NCBI GenBank assembly: GCA_023430325.1
Contig: JAEZAU010000049.1
Span: 1-11,588, forward strand
Source: Bacteroidota bacterium
GTDB taxonomy: Bacteria > Bacteroidota > Bacteroidia > Flavobacteriales_F > PHOS-HE28
DNA length: 11,588 nucleotides
Direction of reading: 5' to 3'
The notes under the pieces are model-generated. The model was not told the origin of the DNA and did not search any database. It saw nothing but the letters and a program-made list of their open reading frames with translations. A program made the translations under genes and the position numbers. Every line of letters begins with the position of its first letter. Positions within the stretch are counted from its first letter, which is position 1. Positions 1 to 5,958 of this stretch are shown piece by piece.

Positions 1-338
1 ACATCTGCCAGAGCCAGAGCCTCAACATCTTCATGGAGAACGCCAACTTCGCCAAGCTCACCAGCATGCACTTCTACAGCTGGAAGGCAGGCCTGAAGAC
101 CGGCATGTACTACCTGCGCACCAAGGCCGCCACCGATGCCATCAAGTTTACGGTGGACAAGGCGAAATTGGGGCAGCCGGAAGTGAAGGCCGTGGCCGGT
201 GGCGTGAAGGAGGTGAAGACGGTGAAGGATGCCGTGATGACCGCTCCGACAACAAATGGCGTAATGGATGCCGATGCCGCAGCGCAGATCGCATGCTCGC
301 TGGATAACCCGGAGGGTTGCGAGATGTGCAGCGGATAG
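1..338 (+). CDS. nrdA: Ribonucleoside-diphosphate reductase, alpha (large) subunit, C-terminal end (partial)
   Basis: This is the 3' end of the class Ia ribonucleotide reductase catalytic subunit, a cytoplasmic enzyme that reduces ribonucleoside diphosphates to deoxyribonucleotides for DNA synthesis. The gene enters from the left edge in the frame starting at base 3 and stops with TAG at 336-338, leaving about 111 visible residues. Two family hallmarks are visible. The sequence TGMYYLRT holds the tandem tyrosines of the radical-transfer path from the beta subunit. The extreme C-terminus, CSLDNPEGCEMCSG, carries the flexible-tail Cys-x-x-Cys pair that accepts electrons from thioredoxin or glutaredoxin. 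A Lys/Val-rich, low-complexity linker separates the two. The beta subunit gene is not in the window and may lie upstream. A strong terminator follows within 25 bases, so this is the last gene of its transcript. Confidence 0.96.
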   Translation, partial: ICQSQSLNIFMENANFAKLTSMHFYSWKAGLKTGMYYLRTKAATDAIKFTVDKAKLGQPEVKAVAGGVKEVKTVKDAVMTAPTTNGVMDADAAAQIACSLDNPEGCEMCSG

Positions 339-361
339 AAGGTGTTACAGAGAGAGGGAAG

Positions 362-386
362 GGGCGGCTGTAGGGCCGCCCTTTTT
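362..386 (+). terminator. Rho-independent terminator after nrdA
   Basis: A perfect 7-bp GC stem (GGGCGGC at 362-368 pairing with GCCGCCC at 375-381) has a 6-base loop and is followed directly by five T residues (382-386). It sits 24 bases after the nrdA stop codon, the expected position for ending that transcript. Confidence 0.93.
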
Positions 387-403
387 CATTGTGGGGGTTA
401 TTA

Positions 404-507
404 GGGCGTGCCCCTTCGCAGAGCCTTCGGGTCAGGCTCTTCGTTGCAACTCCGCACTCGGTCGTGCCTCCCTCGCTTGCGGGGTTTCCACTGCGATCCT
501 TCACGCG
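404..507. repeat. Bacteroidota-type dispersed intergenic repeat with complementary ends
   Basis: A GC-rich non-coding stretch of about 104 bp opens with GGGCGTGCCCC and closes with ATCCTTCACGCG. The ends are complementary: GCGTG at 406-410 pairs with CACGC at 502-506. An internal hairpin is formed by GAGCC (421-425) and GGCTC (435-439) around TTCGGGTCA. From memory, elements of the general form GGGCGT..CCC-hairpin-TTTCCAC..ATCC.TCACGC are scattered in intergenic regions of many Bacteroidota genomes and are often mis-called as short proteins. I cannot confirm the copy number from one window. The open reading frames across it have no recognisable protein features. It lies between the nrdA terminator and the AT-richer block. 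Confidence 0.6.
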
Positions 508-567
508 AAAGGCGGGGTTGCGAAAAGTTTACCCTACATTGGCATTGAGTAAGTTGCGTTGCGCTAT

Positions 568-759
568 ATGCATTATCTCATTACTCGAACTGTAATACTT
601 GGTATCATCCTCAGCTCCTTGGTTTTCGCGTCATCGAGCTGCAATAACCGATCGAGTAATTGTTGCAAAGTCTGCACCACCGGAAAAGCATGCGGAGACA
701 CATGCATAGCTAAACGGTACAATTGCTCAAAGCCAAAGGGCTGTGCCTGTGATGGATAA
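568..759 (+). CDS. Small cysteine-rich secreted protein, putative lipoprotein
   Basis: A 63-residue product of unassigned function. I chose the ATG at 568 over an upstream in-frame TTG at 559 because it places a short charged n-region before a hydrophobic helix (residues 9-21, VILGIILSSLVFA). The segment SSSC then puts a cysteine at residue 25. The -3 position is Ser rather than the usual Leu, so lipidation there is plausible but not certain. The mature part packs eight further cysteines into about 30 residues (C32, C33, C36, C42, C46, C53, C59, C61), including C-K-V-C, G-K-A-C-G-D-x-C-I and G-C-A-C. This spacing suggests disulfides or a metal site in the periplasm or on the outer membrane. 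I recall similar KAC-G-(D/N)-x-C-I...GCAC segments in small proteins of other bacteria, without a known activity. The following secreted-protein gene starts 39 bases downstream and may be co-transcribed. Confidence 0.7.
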   Translation: MHYLITRTVILGIILSSLVFASSSCNNRSSNCCKVCTTGKACGDTCIAKRYNCSKPKGCACDG

Positions 760-760
760 A

Positions 761-783
761 TTGAGCTTACGTACTATGCTCAA
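761..783 (+). other. Short intergenic inverted repeat
   Basis: TTGAGC (761-766) and GCTCAA (778-783) form a perfect 6-bp inverted repeat around an 11-base loop. It starts one base after the stop codon of the cysteine-rich gene and ends 15 bases before the start of the 717-aa gene. There is no T run after it, so it is not a classical terminator. It could be an mRNA processing or stability hairpin, or chance. Confidence 0.35.
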
Positions 784-798
784 CAACGCTAGGTTGGA

Positions 799-2952
799 AT
801 GGCCATGAGATTTTTTCTTGCTACCCTACTTCTGGTGTCGGTACCCGCGTTAGGACAGCCGCTTGCGTACACCTATATCCTTGAAGCATACAATTGCCAC
901 TGTGGCGCGGATGGTCGACCAATCAATAGCATTCAACTAGGAGTGAGACTGGATCGAAGCCTAACCGTTCATACTGCATTGAATACAATTGTCGGCTGTG
1001 GCAGGATCTTCTTGAATGTCGATGGAGAGCGATATCCCTACAAGATTGTTCTGGCTAATGGAGAAGATAATGTCGCGCGCTTGGAACCGGTTGACTTAGG
1101 TATGAAAATCGACGAGCTCGAAAAAAAGATGAAGAAGGAGCCGAAGTTCGAGATGCTCACGCCTGATCTGGAGCGTTCAGGGAAACCAAAGCTCATCGTA
1201 TTGCAAGGGGCCGGTATGACAAAGCAGGAAAGGGCTCTCCCAGAGGGATCGATCATAGCACAACATCAGAAGGGAGCTTTTCGGTATCACGTGTGCATGG
1301 AAGCCCGATCGGATTCGGACATAGACTTTGATCAGTTGTTGGGTGGTCCACTCTGGGTCGAAAAGGGGAAACCCTATCTCGTTGGATTGATCTCAGAGGT
1401 CAAGAGCGAGAAGGCCCAAGTATGTTTTACTGTCACTGGTCTGGATAACGTCTTAAACAAGGGAAGAACAGAGTTGATACATGCCTACCTGGCCAAACTC
1501 GACTCTGAGGAGGACGACTGTGGAGGAAGGCAGGTCTACTGGAATGGCTTCGCGACCTATGCTTTTCATAAGCTTGATCAGCCGAGCTACAAGCGCATTA
1601 ACTCGAAGGACAAATGGAACAAATCGTTAAGGACGGCGCTGCACCGTATACGCGAGCATATGCGCGATAGCATACCAGCTAAAGGACGTAGTCGAGAGGG
1701 AGAGCCCAGTTTGTGCGTTTTTGATAATGATCTGGAGTACGCTTATCTAGCTTTTGCAGAACAGGCATCGATCCAGGAGCAATATGATTGGGCGGTGCTG
1801 CCTCGTTTCGTAAAGGCCTATAGTAACGTGTACTGCAAGCGCAGGAAATTCAGCGATACCGAGTTCATTCGAGACATCACGGAATTGAACTATCGGATCG
1901 ATCGTATTGGTGCCGATGAGATAAGGCTCCTATATGAACTCGGCTATGATTGGAACGCATTCGAAGGCTTCGTCAAGAAGTACTTCCTACTCGCACAGGT
2001 TGGAGCCATACGCTTACGGTATGATCGATTAATGGAGGATGCCGATCTCAATGATCCCTGTATCCAGAAGCTCATGCTCGAAGAATTGGAGGGGCATGAG
2101 AAGAATTGGGCTAGACAGGTTGGCGTTGCCAATGATCCGCATCACGAGCGTTTGATGGTACATCTGGCGGATCTGCGAACGACCAGGAAGGAATATGTTC
2201 AAGGGCGCATGGTAGCCTTTAAGAAAGACCGGCATGAAGTACAGGAGATGATCCTGGAATTGGAGCGCGACTCCTGTGTGACCGAGCCCGAGCGGGTACA
2301 GCTCTTGAAGGCAGCCAGTGAAGAACTCATAGACCATGAGAAGGAGGCCATTGATTATGGCTTGGATGTGGTTGAAGAGGTAAGGAGGATCATTGAACGC
2401 TCGCTCGGTGCAGATGCCATGGGCAATGTTGTCACGAAGGTTTTTCGAGTCGAGAACGGCGTAGGAATAGAACTCACCATACAAGGTGGCGGTGCCATTC
2501 TGGATAGAAGATTGCACGGCAAAGCGGGCAATGCCAGCGACACCACGACGGTATACCGGCATGGATACCCATTGGGTGGTGTGGGAGATACCCTATCGGC
2601 CACCATCGCTCAAGTGTTTTGGGACCGGATCTGCCAGGACTACGCATCCAGACAATGGAACTATAGAACGGAAAATGTTTCGATCACTGGCATGGCCGAC
2701 GGTGTACCTGTGCGGAGCACCTTGCGGTTTCCTGATGCCTGTAGACAGGAACTCACTGCCCAACGAATCGTCGATCCGAATGAACAGTTGGCTTATGCGC
2801 GTGCTTGGAGTCTGGCTCGCAGCATTGAGCATTTTGGCGATCGCTGTGGACTCTACAGCCTAATGGAGCCAACGATAAGTTCGCGAACCTTTCAGGAGCG
2901 TGGCGGGCAGTATCGCGGAGTCACTCTTATGGCCGTGATGAAAAAGAAATAG
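799..2952 (+). CDS. Secreted 717-aa protein: apparent inactive trypsin-fold domain, helical middle, OmpA-like tail
   Basis: No confident family. The first 20 residues are a signal peptide (MRFF...LLLVSVPALGQ); Met1 (799) and Met3 (805) are both possible starts. Residues about 44-205 follow the order of a trypsin/HtrA-like domain. LTVHTALNTIV (55-65) resembles the strand around the catalytic His, NVARLEPVD (91-99) resembles the D-[ILV]-A-L-L strand, and QLLGGPLWVEKGKPYLVGLIS (179-199) resembles G-D-S-G-G-P-L...G.LVGI.S. In that alignment the catalytic positions read N62, N91 and L181, so it would be a pseudoprotease. Residues about 230-545 are charged and helical, with coiled-coil-like stretches. 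Residues about 555-717 contain VSITGMADGVPV (to about 637) and a helix starting NEQLAYARAWSLA (661-673), reminiscent of the I-x-G-x-(T/A)-D and L-S-x-x-R-A-x-x-(V/L) pattern of OmpA-type peptidoglycan-binding domains. Secretion is likely; the domain calls are inference by eye. GC content is lower than in the flanking core genes. Confidence 0.7.
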   Translation: MAMRFFLATLLLVSVPALGQPLAYTYILEAYNCHCGADGRPINSIQLGVRLDRSLTVHTALNTIVGCGRIFLNVDGERYPYKIVLANGEDNVARLEPVDLGMKIDELEKKMKKEPKFEMLTPDLERSGKPKLIVLQGAGMTKQERALPEGSIIAQHQKGAFRYHVCMEARSDSDIDFDQLLGGPLWVEKGKPYLVGLISEVKSEKAQVCFTVTGLDNVLNKGRTELIHAYLAKLDSEEDDCGGRQVYWNGFATYAFHKLDQPSYKRINSKDKWNKSLRTALHRIREHMRDSIPAKGRSREGEPSLCVFDNDLEYAYLAFAEQASIQEQYDWAVLPRFVKAYSNVYCKRRKFSDTEFIRDITELNYRIDRIGADEIRLLYELGYDWNAFEGFVKKYFLLAQVGAIRLRYDRLMEDADLNDPCIQKLMLEELEGHEKNWARQVGVANDPHHERLMVHLADLRTTRKEYVQGRMVAFKKDRHEVQEMILELERDSCVTEPERVQLLKAASEELIDHEKEAIDYGLDVVEEVRRIIERSLGADAMGNVVTKVFRVENGVGIELTIQGGGAILDRRLHGKAGNASDTTTVYRHGYPLGGVGDTLSATIAQVFWDRICQDYASRQWNYRTENVSITGMADGVPVRSTLRFPDACRQELTAQRIVDPNEQLAYARAWSLARSIEHFGDRCGLYSLMEPTISSRTFQERGGQYRGVTLMAVMKKK

Positions 2953-2957
2953 GCCAT

Positions 2958-3407
2958 TCATTCTTGTCCCTTGGTTCGATACTTCTTTAGATATTCTGGT
3001 ATTTCTTCTTCTTGGGGTGGCACCTGTTTCAATTTTAGTCGATCCTGTTGCTTCATAAATTCAAAAGCTCCAAAGATCGCGGCGGCGACTAGGAGAGGCA
3101 TAATTAGAGCCATTAATTCCTTTCCGTCATAGGTTGGCGAGAACGCTCCAAGAGCTGCGAGTAGTAACATGCCGATCGCCACCTTGCGAACGGTATCATA
3201 TTGATCATTCTTACTTGGTTTAGTAAGCGCGATACCGAAGATCCCGCAGATATATAACGCGCCAGTGAGTACAGGCCACCAAGGAAGCCCAGATGGATTG
3301 AGCATGCCTACCGCCCAATCCCTCAGCCATCCAACGAATGGGAATCCGAAGAATAAAGAAACAACTATTGTTCCACCGAAAGTCAGGATGTAGGATACGC
3401 GGCTCAT
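2958..3407 (-). CDS. Small integral membrane protein, unknown function
   Basis: A 149-residue protein I do not recognise. It shows four hydrophobic segments: residues about 7-27 (YILTFGG...FPFVGW), about 42-61 (PWWPVLTGALYICGIFGIAL), about 72-90 (KVAIGMLLLAALGAFSPTY) and about 96-116 (ELMALIMPLLVAAAIFGAFEF). A basic, then acidic and proline-bearing cytoplasmic tail follows (LKLKQVPPQEEEIPEYLKKY). The overall look is a four-helix inner-membrane protein. It starts at the ATG complementary to 3405-3407, which has no clear Shine-Dalgarno sequence, as is usual in this phylum. It lies 69 bases downstream of the 228-aa lipoprotein gene on the same strand, so the two may form a unit. It converges on the 717-aa gene with only five bases between the stop codons and no visible terminator. 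Confidence 0.75.
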   Translation of the reverse strand: MSRVSYILTFGGTIVVSLFFGFPFVGWLRDWAVGMLNPSGLPWWPVLTGALYICGIFGIALTKPSKNDQYDTVRKVAIGMLLLAALGAFSPTYDGKELMALIMPLLVAAAIFGAFEFMKQQDRLKLKQVPPQEEEIPEYLKKYRTKGQE

Positions 3408-3476
3408 CAGTTCACAGCATTTTTATTGCGTTGAATTATGGAATTAATTATAGCGTCGTTTCTATTTTTTACTTCG

Positions 3477-4163
3477 TCAAAATGTCTTCAAGCTCGAAAG
3501 ATTCCGGTAGTAGGCCACAAATATCAACCGGTCTCGGATTACTACTACATTCATTGAACCCAATTTCAATACATCATTGTCCTCTTGACTGTATTTCAGC
3601 AATGTTATATAAGACCGGCTGTTTGGAGATAGGGAATAGCTTTCGACGATCGTTGGTTCACTGATGTCCGATTCTGTCATCTTTCTAGTTTCCATGATCC
3701 GAGCGATTTTTGATTTCAGTTGAACCCAGTTAGTTTCAATGTATCCTTTCCGAATTACTTCGTCCATTTCAGCAACAAATTCAACCGGTGCTTTCTGATT
3801 CACCATAGAGTTCATGGTATATATCTTACAATAGTCCTCAAACTCAATTGAATCTATTTTGTTGATCTTCTTATAGGTCGAATCGTTCACATAAAATGCG
3901 AACGTTTGACTTCCTGGAGGGTCGTACATGTCCACATAGTCCTTTACCCCGGGATCCAAATAGCATTCTTTAAAACCGGTAATCTGAGGAATGCATATGG
4001 ATGAGTTGCCGAGCATCATCTGACGCTCACAAATTGGAACTAAGGCAACTTCTTCTTCGAAGTCTGTATTAGCGAGAAGGCCAGTCTCTTCTTCAGGTGG
4101 CTCAACAACGCGTTCACCACAAGCAATAAAGGCAATTGCAAGAAAAAGAAATTTCGATTGCAT
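3477..4163 (-). CDS. Putative lipoprotein of 228 aa, unknown function
   Basis: The N-terminus MQSKFLFLAIAFIACGE is a short lipoprotein signal: Lys4, a hydrophobic stretch and a lipobox ending I-A-C at Cys15. An acidic, proline-containing linker follows (VVEPPEEETG), typical of outer-membrane-anchored lipoproteins. The mature part is mixed alpha/beta and contains several cysteines (C44, C57 and C67 among them). No motif lets me name a family. The start ATG is preceded by a predicted hairpin that occupies most of the space where a ribosome would bind (see 4168-4210). The gene is AT-rich relative to the flanking core genes, matching the rest of the 560-4210 block. The downstream membrane-protein gene may be transcribed with it. 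It is probably real because of the intact lipobox and the long uninterrupted frame. Confidence 0.72.
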   Translation of the reverse strand: MQSKFLFLAIAFIACGERVVEPPEEETGLLANTDFEEEVALVPICERQMMLGNSSICIPQITGFKECYLDPGVKDYVDMYDPPGSQTFAFYVNDSTYKKINKIDSIEFEDYCKIYTMNSMVNQKAPVEFVAEMDEVIRKGYIETNWVQLKSKIARIMETRKMTESDISEPTIVESYSLSPNSRSYITLLKYSQEDNDVLKLGSMNVVVIRDRLIFVAYYRNLSSLKTF

Positions 4164-4167
4164 GTCA

Positions 4168-4210
4168 GGGCTTTCTTACATGCAATAGTATGTATTTCAG
4201 CGCAAAGCCC
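4168..4210 (-). promoter_or_regulatory. Nested hairpin in the leader of the 228-aa lipoprotein gene
   Basis: On the minus strand GGGCTTT (4210-4204) can pair perfectly with AAAGCCC (4174-4168). Inside that 7-bp stem TACAT (4194-4190) can pair with ATGTA (4181-4177). The base of the structure ends four bases before the ATG at 4163, so the purine-rich stretch AAGAAAG next to the start would be partly held in the stem. This is a possible translational control element; the pairing is seen directly and the function is a guess. Confidence 0.4.
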
Positions 4211-4259
4211 ATTCATGCGATTTTTACGAGGTCCGGACGATTGGAGGTAGCGGAGGCTA

Positions 4260-4406
4260 TCACACCAAGAACCAATTCAAAACTTTCCCAGCACACCCAG
4301 CCGGATCCTTTTTGATCTCCTGGTGCCAGAACCGCAACACCTGCCAGCCTTGTTCCCGCAGCGTTTTATCCACCAGCCGGTCCCGCTGCATGTTCCGCTC
4401 GATCTT
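4260..4406 (-). pseudogene. Truncated vsr copy (C-terminal 48 codons only)
   Basis: Bases 4279-4406 align without gaps to 4992-5119 of the fuller vsr-like gene, with about 13 differences in 128 bases counted by eye. Read on the minus strand the piece begins with KIERNMQRDRLVDKTL and runs in frame through QGWQVLRFWHQEIKKDP to a TGA at 4260-4262. It therefore keeps an open C-terminal reading frame but has no start codon and lacks the whole catalytic N-terminal half. The last 17 bases diverge from the full gene. Its 5' edge lies only eight bases from the stop codon of the neighbouring toxin gene, as if the toxin-antitoxin module replaced or displaced the rest of vsr. Confidence 0.85.
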
Positions 4407-4414
4407 ACACTGGC

Positions 4415-4699
4415 TTATTTCTTCTTCCGAGGATCCTGGCTCGTGTGGAAGACTCGAAGCACAAGTATATACTCCTTCATGGGGCGATAAAGGATCACAA
4501 ACGGAAATCCGGCCACCGGTAACTGTCGTATCAAGCCTCGCACACGCGGTGCAACATTTGGGAATTGTTCAATTGTCCGAAAATGCGCGTACACCTCATC
4601 TATGAAGTTGGTCGCGACCACCACACTGCGTTCCGCATACCATTTTGCGGAGTCTCGAATATCCGTGTCGGCTTCGTAGGAAACGCGGATCTGTCTCAA
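4415..4699 (-). CDS. RelE/ParE-family toxin of a type II toxin-antitoxin module (intact)
   Basis: A 94-residue product with the ParE/RelE (plasmid stabilisation) pattern. It opens IRVSYEADTDIRDSAKWYAE, the beta strand plus first helix that usually reads V-x-x-x-A-x-x-D-(L/I)-x-x-x-x-x-(Y/W)-(Y/Y). The FID-EV-HF-TIEQFP helix and IRQLPVAGFPFVILYRP strand pair follow, ending with VLRVFHTSQDPRKK. Family members either poison gyrase (ParE) or cleave mRNA on the ribosome (RelE); the sequence alone does not decide which. The start is TTG at 4697-4699, overlapping the antitoxin's TGA stop in the string TTGA, so translation is probably coupled. There is no in-frame ATG before the conserved strand. It is the only one of the three toxin genes here without a frameshift. 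Its stop codon lies eight bases from a vsr fragment. Confidence 0.88.
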   Translation of the reverse strand: MRQIRVSYEADTDIRDSAKWYAERSVVVATNFIDEVYAHFRTIEQFPNVAPRVRGLIRQLPVAGFPFVILYRPMKEYILVLRVFHTSQDPRKKK

Positions 4700-4929
4700 C
4701 GACCGATCGCTTTTCGTGCCCGAGCAAGCGACTCCTCTACAGAAAATGTCTGCCCTTCACCGCGTTTGTGGCGTTCCCAAGTCGCATCGAGTTGTTGGAT
4801 CTGTTCAGGCGTCAGCGAGTAGTGTGAACCACCTTGCAGGGTCCGCTCCACCGCATCCAAAAGATGCGCATCATCGATCGCATCCAGCTTTCGCTTCAAA
4901 GCTTCTTTCTTTGCCTTAAGATCTTTCAT
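4696..4929 (-). CDS. Antitoxin / addiction-module protein partnering the RelE/ParE toxin
   Basis: A 77-residue, lysine-rich helical protein from the ATG at 4927-4929. An in-frame TTG nine bases further upstream is less likely because it overlaps the promoter box. The order antitoxin-toxin, the stop/start overlap with the ParE-like gene and the segment QQLDATWERHKRGEGQTFSVEE identify it as an addiction-module antitoxin. That segment, with R-H-x-x-G-E-G followed by an acidic or serine patch and a C-terminal toxin-binding helix, is shared with the antitoxin at 6041-6283. It should bind and neutralise the toxin and may repress its own promoter. A perfect -7 box (4936-4943) lies six bases before the ATG. 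Confidence 0.82.
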   Translation of the reverse strand: MKDLKAKKEALKRKLDAIDDAHLLDAVERTLQGGSHYSLTPEQIQQLDATWERHKRGEGQTFSVEESLARARKAIGR

Positions 4930-4935
4930 GTTACT

Positions 4936-4943
4936 CAAAGATA
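4936..4943 (-). promoter_or_regulatory. Bacteroidota -7 promoter box (TATCTTTG) for the antitoxin-toxin pair
   Basis: On the minus strand TATCTTTG matches the Bacteroidota consensus TAnnTTTG exactly and ends six bases before the antitoxin ATG. No good TTTG -33 element is visible at the usual spacing. The transcript start would fall at or next to the start codon, implying a leaderless mRNA. Confidence 0.5.
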
Positions 4944-4975
4944 TAGCGCGATCGAAAGCTAATTTGCCACAGGAC

Positions 4976-5347
4976 TTACTTCAACGACACCAAAACTTCG
5001 TCAGCACACACAGTCGGATCCTTCTTGATCACCTGGTGCCAGAAGCGGATCACCTGCCAGCCTTGTTCCTCCAGCGTCTTATCCACCAGCCGGTCCCGCT
5101 GCATGTTCCGCTCGATCTTCGGTATCCAGTAGGCTTGGTTCTGGCTGATCTTCTTTTTCTCCTTCGCCCAGTCCTTGCCGTGCCAGAACTCACCATCGCA
5201 GAACACGGCCACCTTGTACTTATGAAAGGCAAGATCAGGCTTACCGAACACGCGCTTGTCGTTCCGCCGGTAGCGGTAGCCTGTACGCCATATCAACTTC
5301 GCCAGTAGGTCCTCAGAAGATGTCCGCGCCGATCGGATCGCCCGCAT
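4976..5347 (-). CDS. vsr: Very short patch repair (Vsr-like) endonuclease, fullest copy; start region altered
   Basis: Vsr enzymes nick DNA beside T:G mismatches left by deamination of methylated cytosine. The 123 residues from the ATG at 5345-5347 contain E12, G-K-P-D-L-A-F (D38, matching the catalytic Asp of E. coli Vsr) and V-F-C-D-G-E-F-W-H-G (50-57; His56 matches the family His after F-W). They end with IERNMQRDR and GWQVIRFWHQ, the conserved helix and final strand. The zinc-binding cysteines of E. coli Vsr are absent, as in many Vsr-like relatives. The family's usual N-terminal segment is still encoded in frame just upstream (HVHSKEIRTKN, 5348-5380), but no start codon precedes it before an in-frame TAG at 5384-5386. 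Translation must therefore begin late at 5347, or the gene has lost its start through a small indel. No cytosine methyltransferase, the usual neighbour, is in the window. Confidence 0.85.
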   Translation of the reverse strand: MRAIRSARTSSEDLLAKLIWRTGYRYRRNDKRVFGKPDLAFHKYKVAVFCDGEFWHGKDWAKEKKKISQNQAYWIPKIERNMQRDRLVDKTLEEQGWQVIRFWHQVIKKDPTVCADEVLVSLK

Positions 5348-5411
5348 GTTCTTGGTGCGGATCTCCTTGGAGTGGACATGGGACTACTTCTCACCCTCGG
5401 TCCATAGTCCG

Positions 5412-5419
5412 TAACTTTG
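5412..5419 (+). promoter_or_regulatory. Bacteroidota -7 promoter box (TAACTTTG) for the second antitoxin-toxin pair
   Basis: TAACTTTG is an exact TAnnTTTG match and ends four bases before the ATG at 5424. The -33 region has no clear TTTG. It faces away from vsr, so vsr and this module are divergent. A transcript starting here would have virtually no leader. Confidence 0.5.
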
Positions 5420-5423
5420 ATAC

Positions 5424-5642
5424 ATGGCCCGTTACGTCATTGATATCAAGGACCCCCGCAAGCAAAAGCTGTTCGACCAGTTGATGAAGGAATTGGACTT
5501 CGTTGAGGTGGTGAACATCTTCAAGCAACCCGGCAAGGCGCAGGTGGCGCTCGATGTGATGGAGGCCATGGCGGACGTGAAGGCGCATTTATCCGGAAAG
5601 AAAAAGTTGAGGCCAGCCAGCAAGTTGTTGGATGAGCTTTGA
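5424..5642 (+). CDS. Antitoxin of a RelE-type toxin-antitoxin module
   Basis: A 72-residue protein opening MARYVIDIKDPRKQKLFDQL and ending in a basic tail, GKKKLRPASKLLDEL. In the Bacteroidota modules I know, a small antitoxin with a terminal (K)xxxxKxLLxEL-type helix that wraps the toxin directly precedes a RelE-like toxin of about 108 residues, exactly as here. The middle is amphipathic helix (VVNIFKQPGKAQVALDVMEAMADV). Its last codons overlap the toxin ATG by 11 bases, indicating translational coupling. The reading frame is intact although the toxin's is not. An alternative reading as an unrelated small protein is unlikely given the partner gene. Confidence 0.78.
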   Translation: MARYVIDIKDPRKQKLFDQLMKELDFVEVVNIFKQPGKAQVALDVMEAMADVKAHLSGKKKLRPASKLLDEL

Positions 5643-5957
5643 GATCCGCTACACGCCAGCATTCGAACGTGCGATCAAGCGCCTGGCAAAGAAGTATCCA
5701 TCGATAAGGACGGACTTTGCCGCTTGCTTGCCGAGCTTGCTGTTCATCCACATGCCGGCATTTCACTCGGAAAGGATTGTTACAAGATCCGGATGGCCAT
5801 TTCAAGCAAGGGCCATGGCAAGTCTGGTGGCGCAAGAGTGATCACCTGTGTCAAAATGGTCAAAGAAGCGATCCTCCTGTTGACGATATATGACAAGTCG
5901 GAGCGGGAATCGATCACCGATGAGGAGTTAGAGCATTTGGTGGCAATGATCGGCTGA
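5632..5957 (+). pseudogene. RelE-family toxin, broken by a one-base frameshift
   Basis: Two overlapping frames join into one 108-residue RelE-like toxin if one base is restored near 5719-5723. The first frame gives MSFEIRYTPAFERAIKRLAK and then KYPSIRTDFA. The second gives LLAELAVHPHAGISLGKDCY, then KIRMAISSKGHGKSGGARVI, and ends LLLTIYDKSERESITDEEL and the TGA at 5955-5957. The family pattern (F-x-(K/R)-x-x-K-x-L-x-K-K-(Y/H)-P-S...G-x-x-L-G...Y-K-I-R-x-A-I-x-S-K-G-x-G-K-S-G-G-A-R-V-I) is complete across the join. The string GACTTTGCCGCTTG would read in frame as GACTTTGCCCGCTTG, so the loss of one C in a short C run is the simplest cause. This is either a genuine inactivation or an indel error in the sequence. 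The product would be a ribosome-dependent or free mRNA endonuclease if restored. A vsr fragment starts one base after its stop codon. Confidence 0.85.
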
Positions 5958-5958
5958 C

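Noticed and set aside
404..507. Protein-coding frames across the repeat downstream of nrdA
   Set aside because: Frames on both strands run through it and through the nrdA terminator but show no start signals or protein-like composition. The sequence is better explained as a structured non-coding repeat.
4171..4230. TAnnTTTG promoter for the 228-aa lipoprotein gene
   Set aside because: TACTATTG on the minus strand has one mismatch, but no TTTG lies at the right distance upstream (the nearest is only 12 bases away), and the box would fall inside the predicted hairpin.
4312..4605. Plus-strand open frames over the vsr fragment and first toxin
   Set aside because: They are the reverse of the vsr fragment and toxin genes, whose minus-strand products match known families in full.
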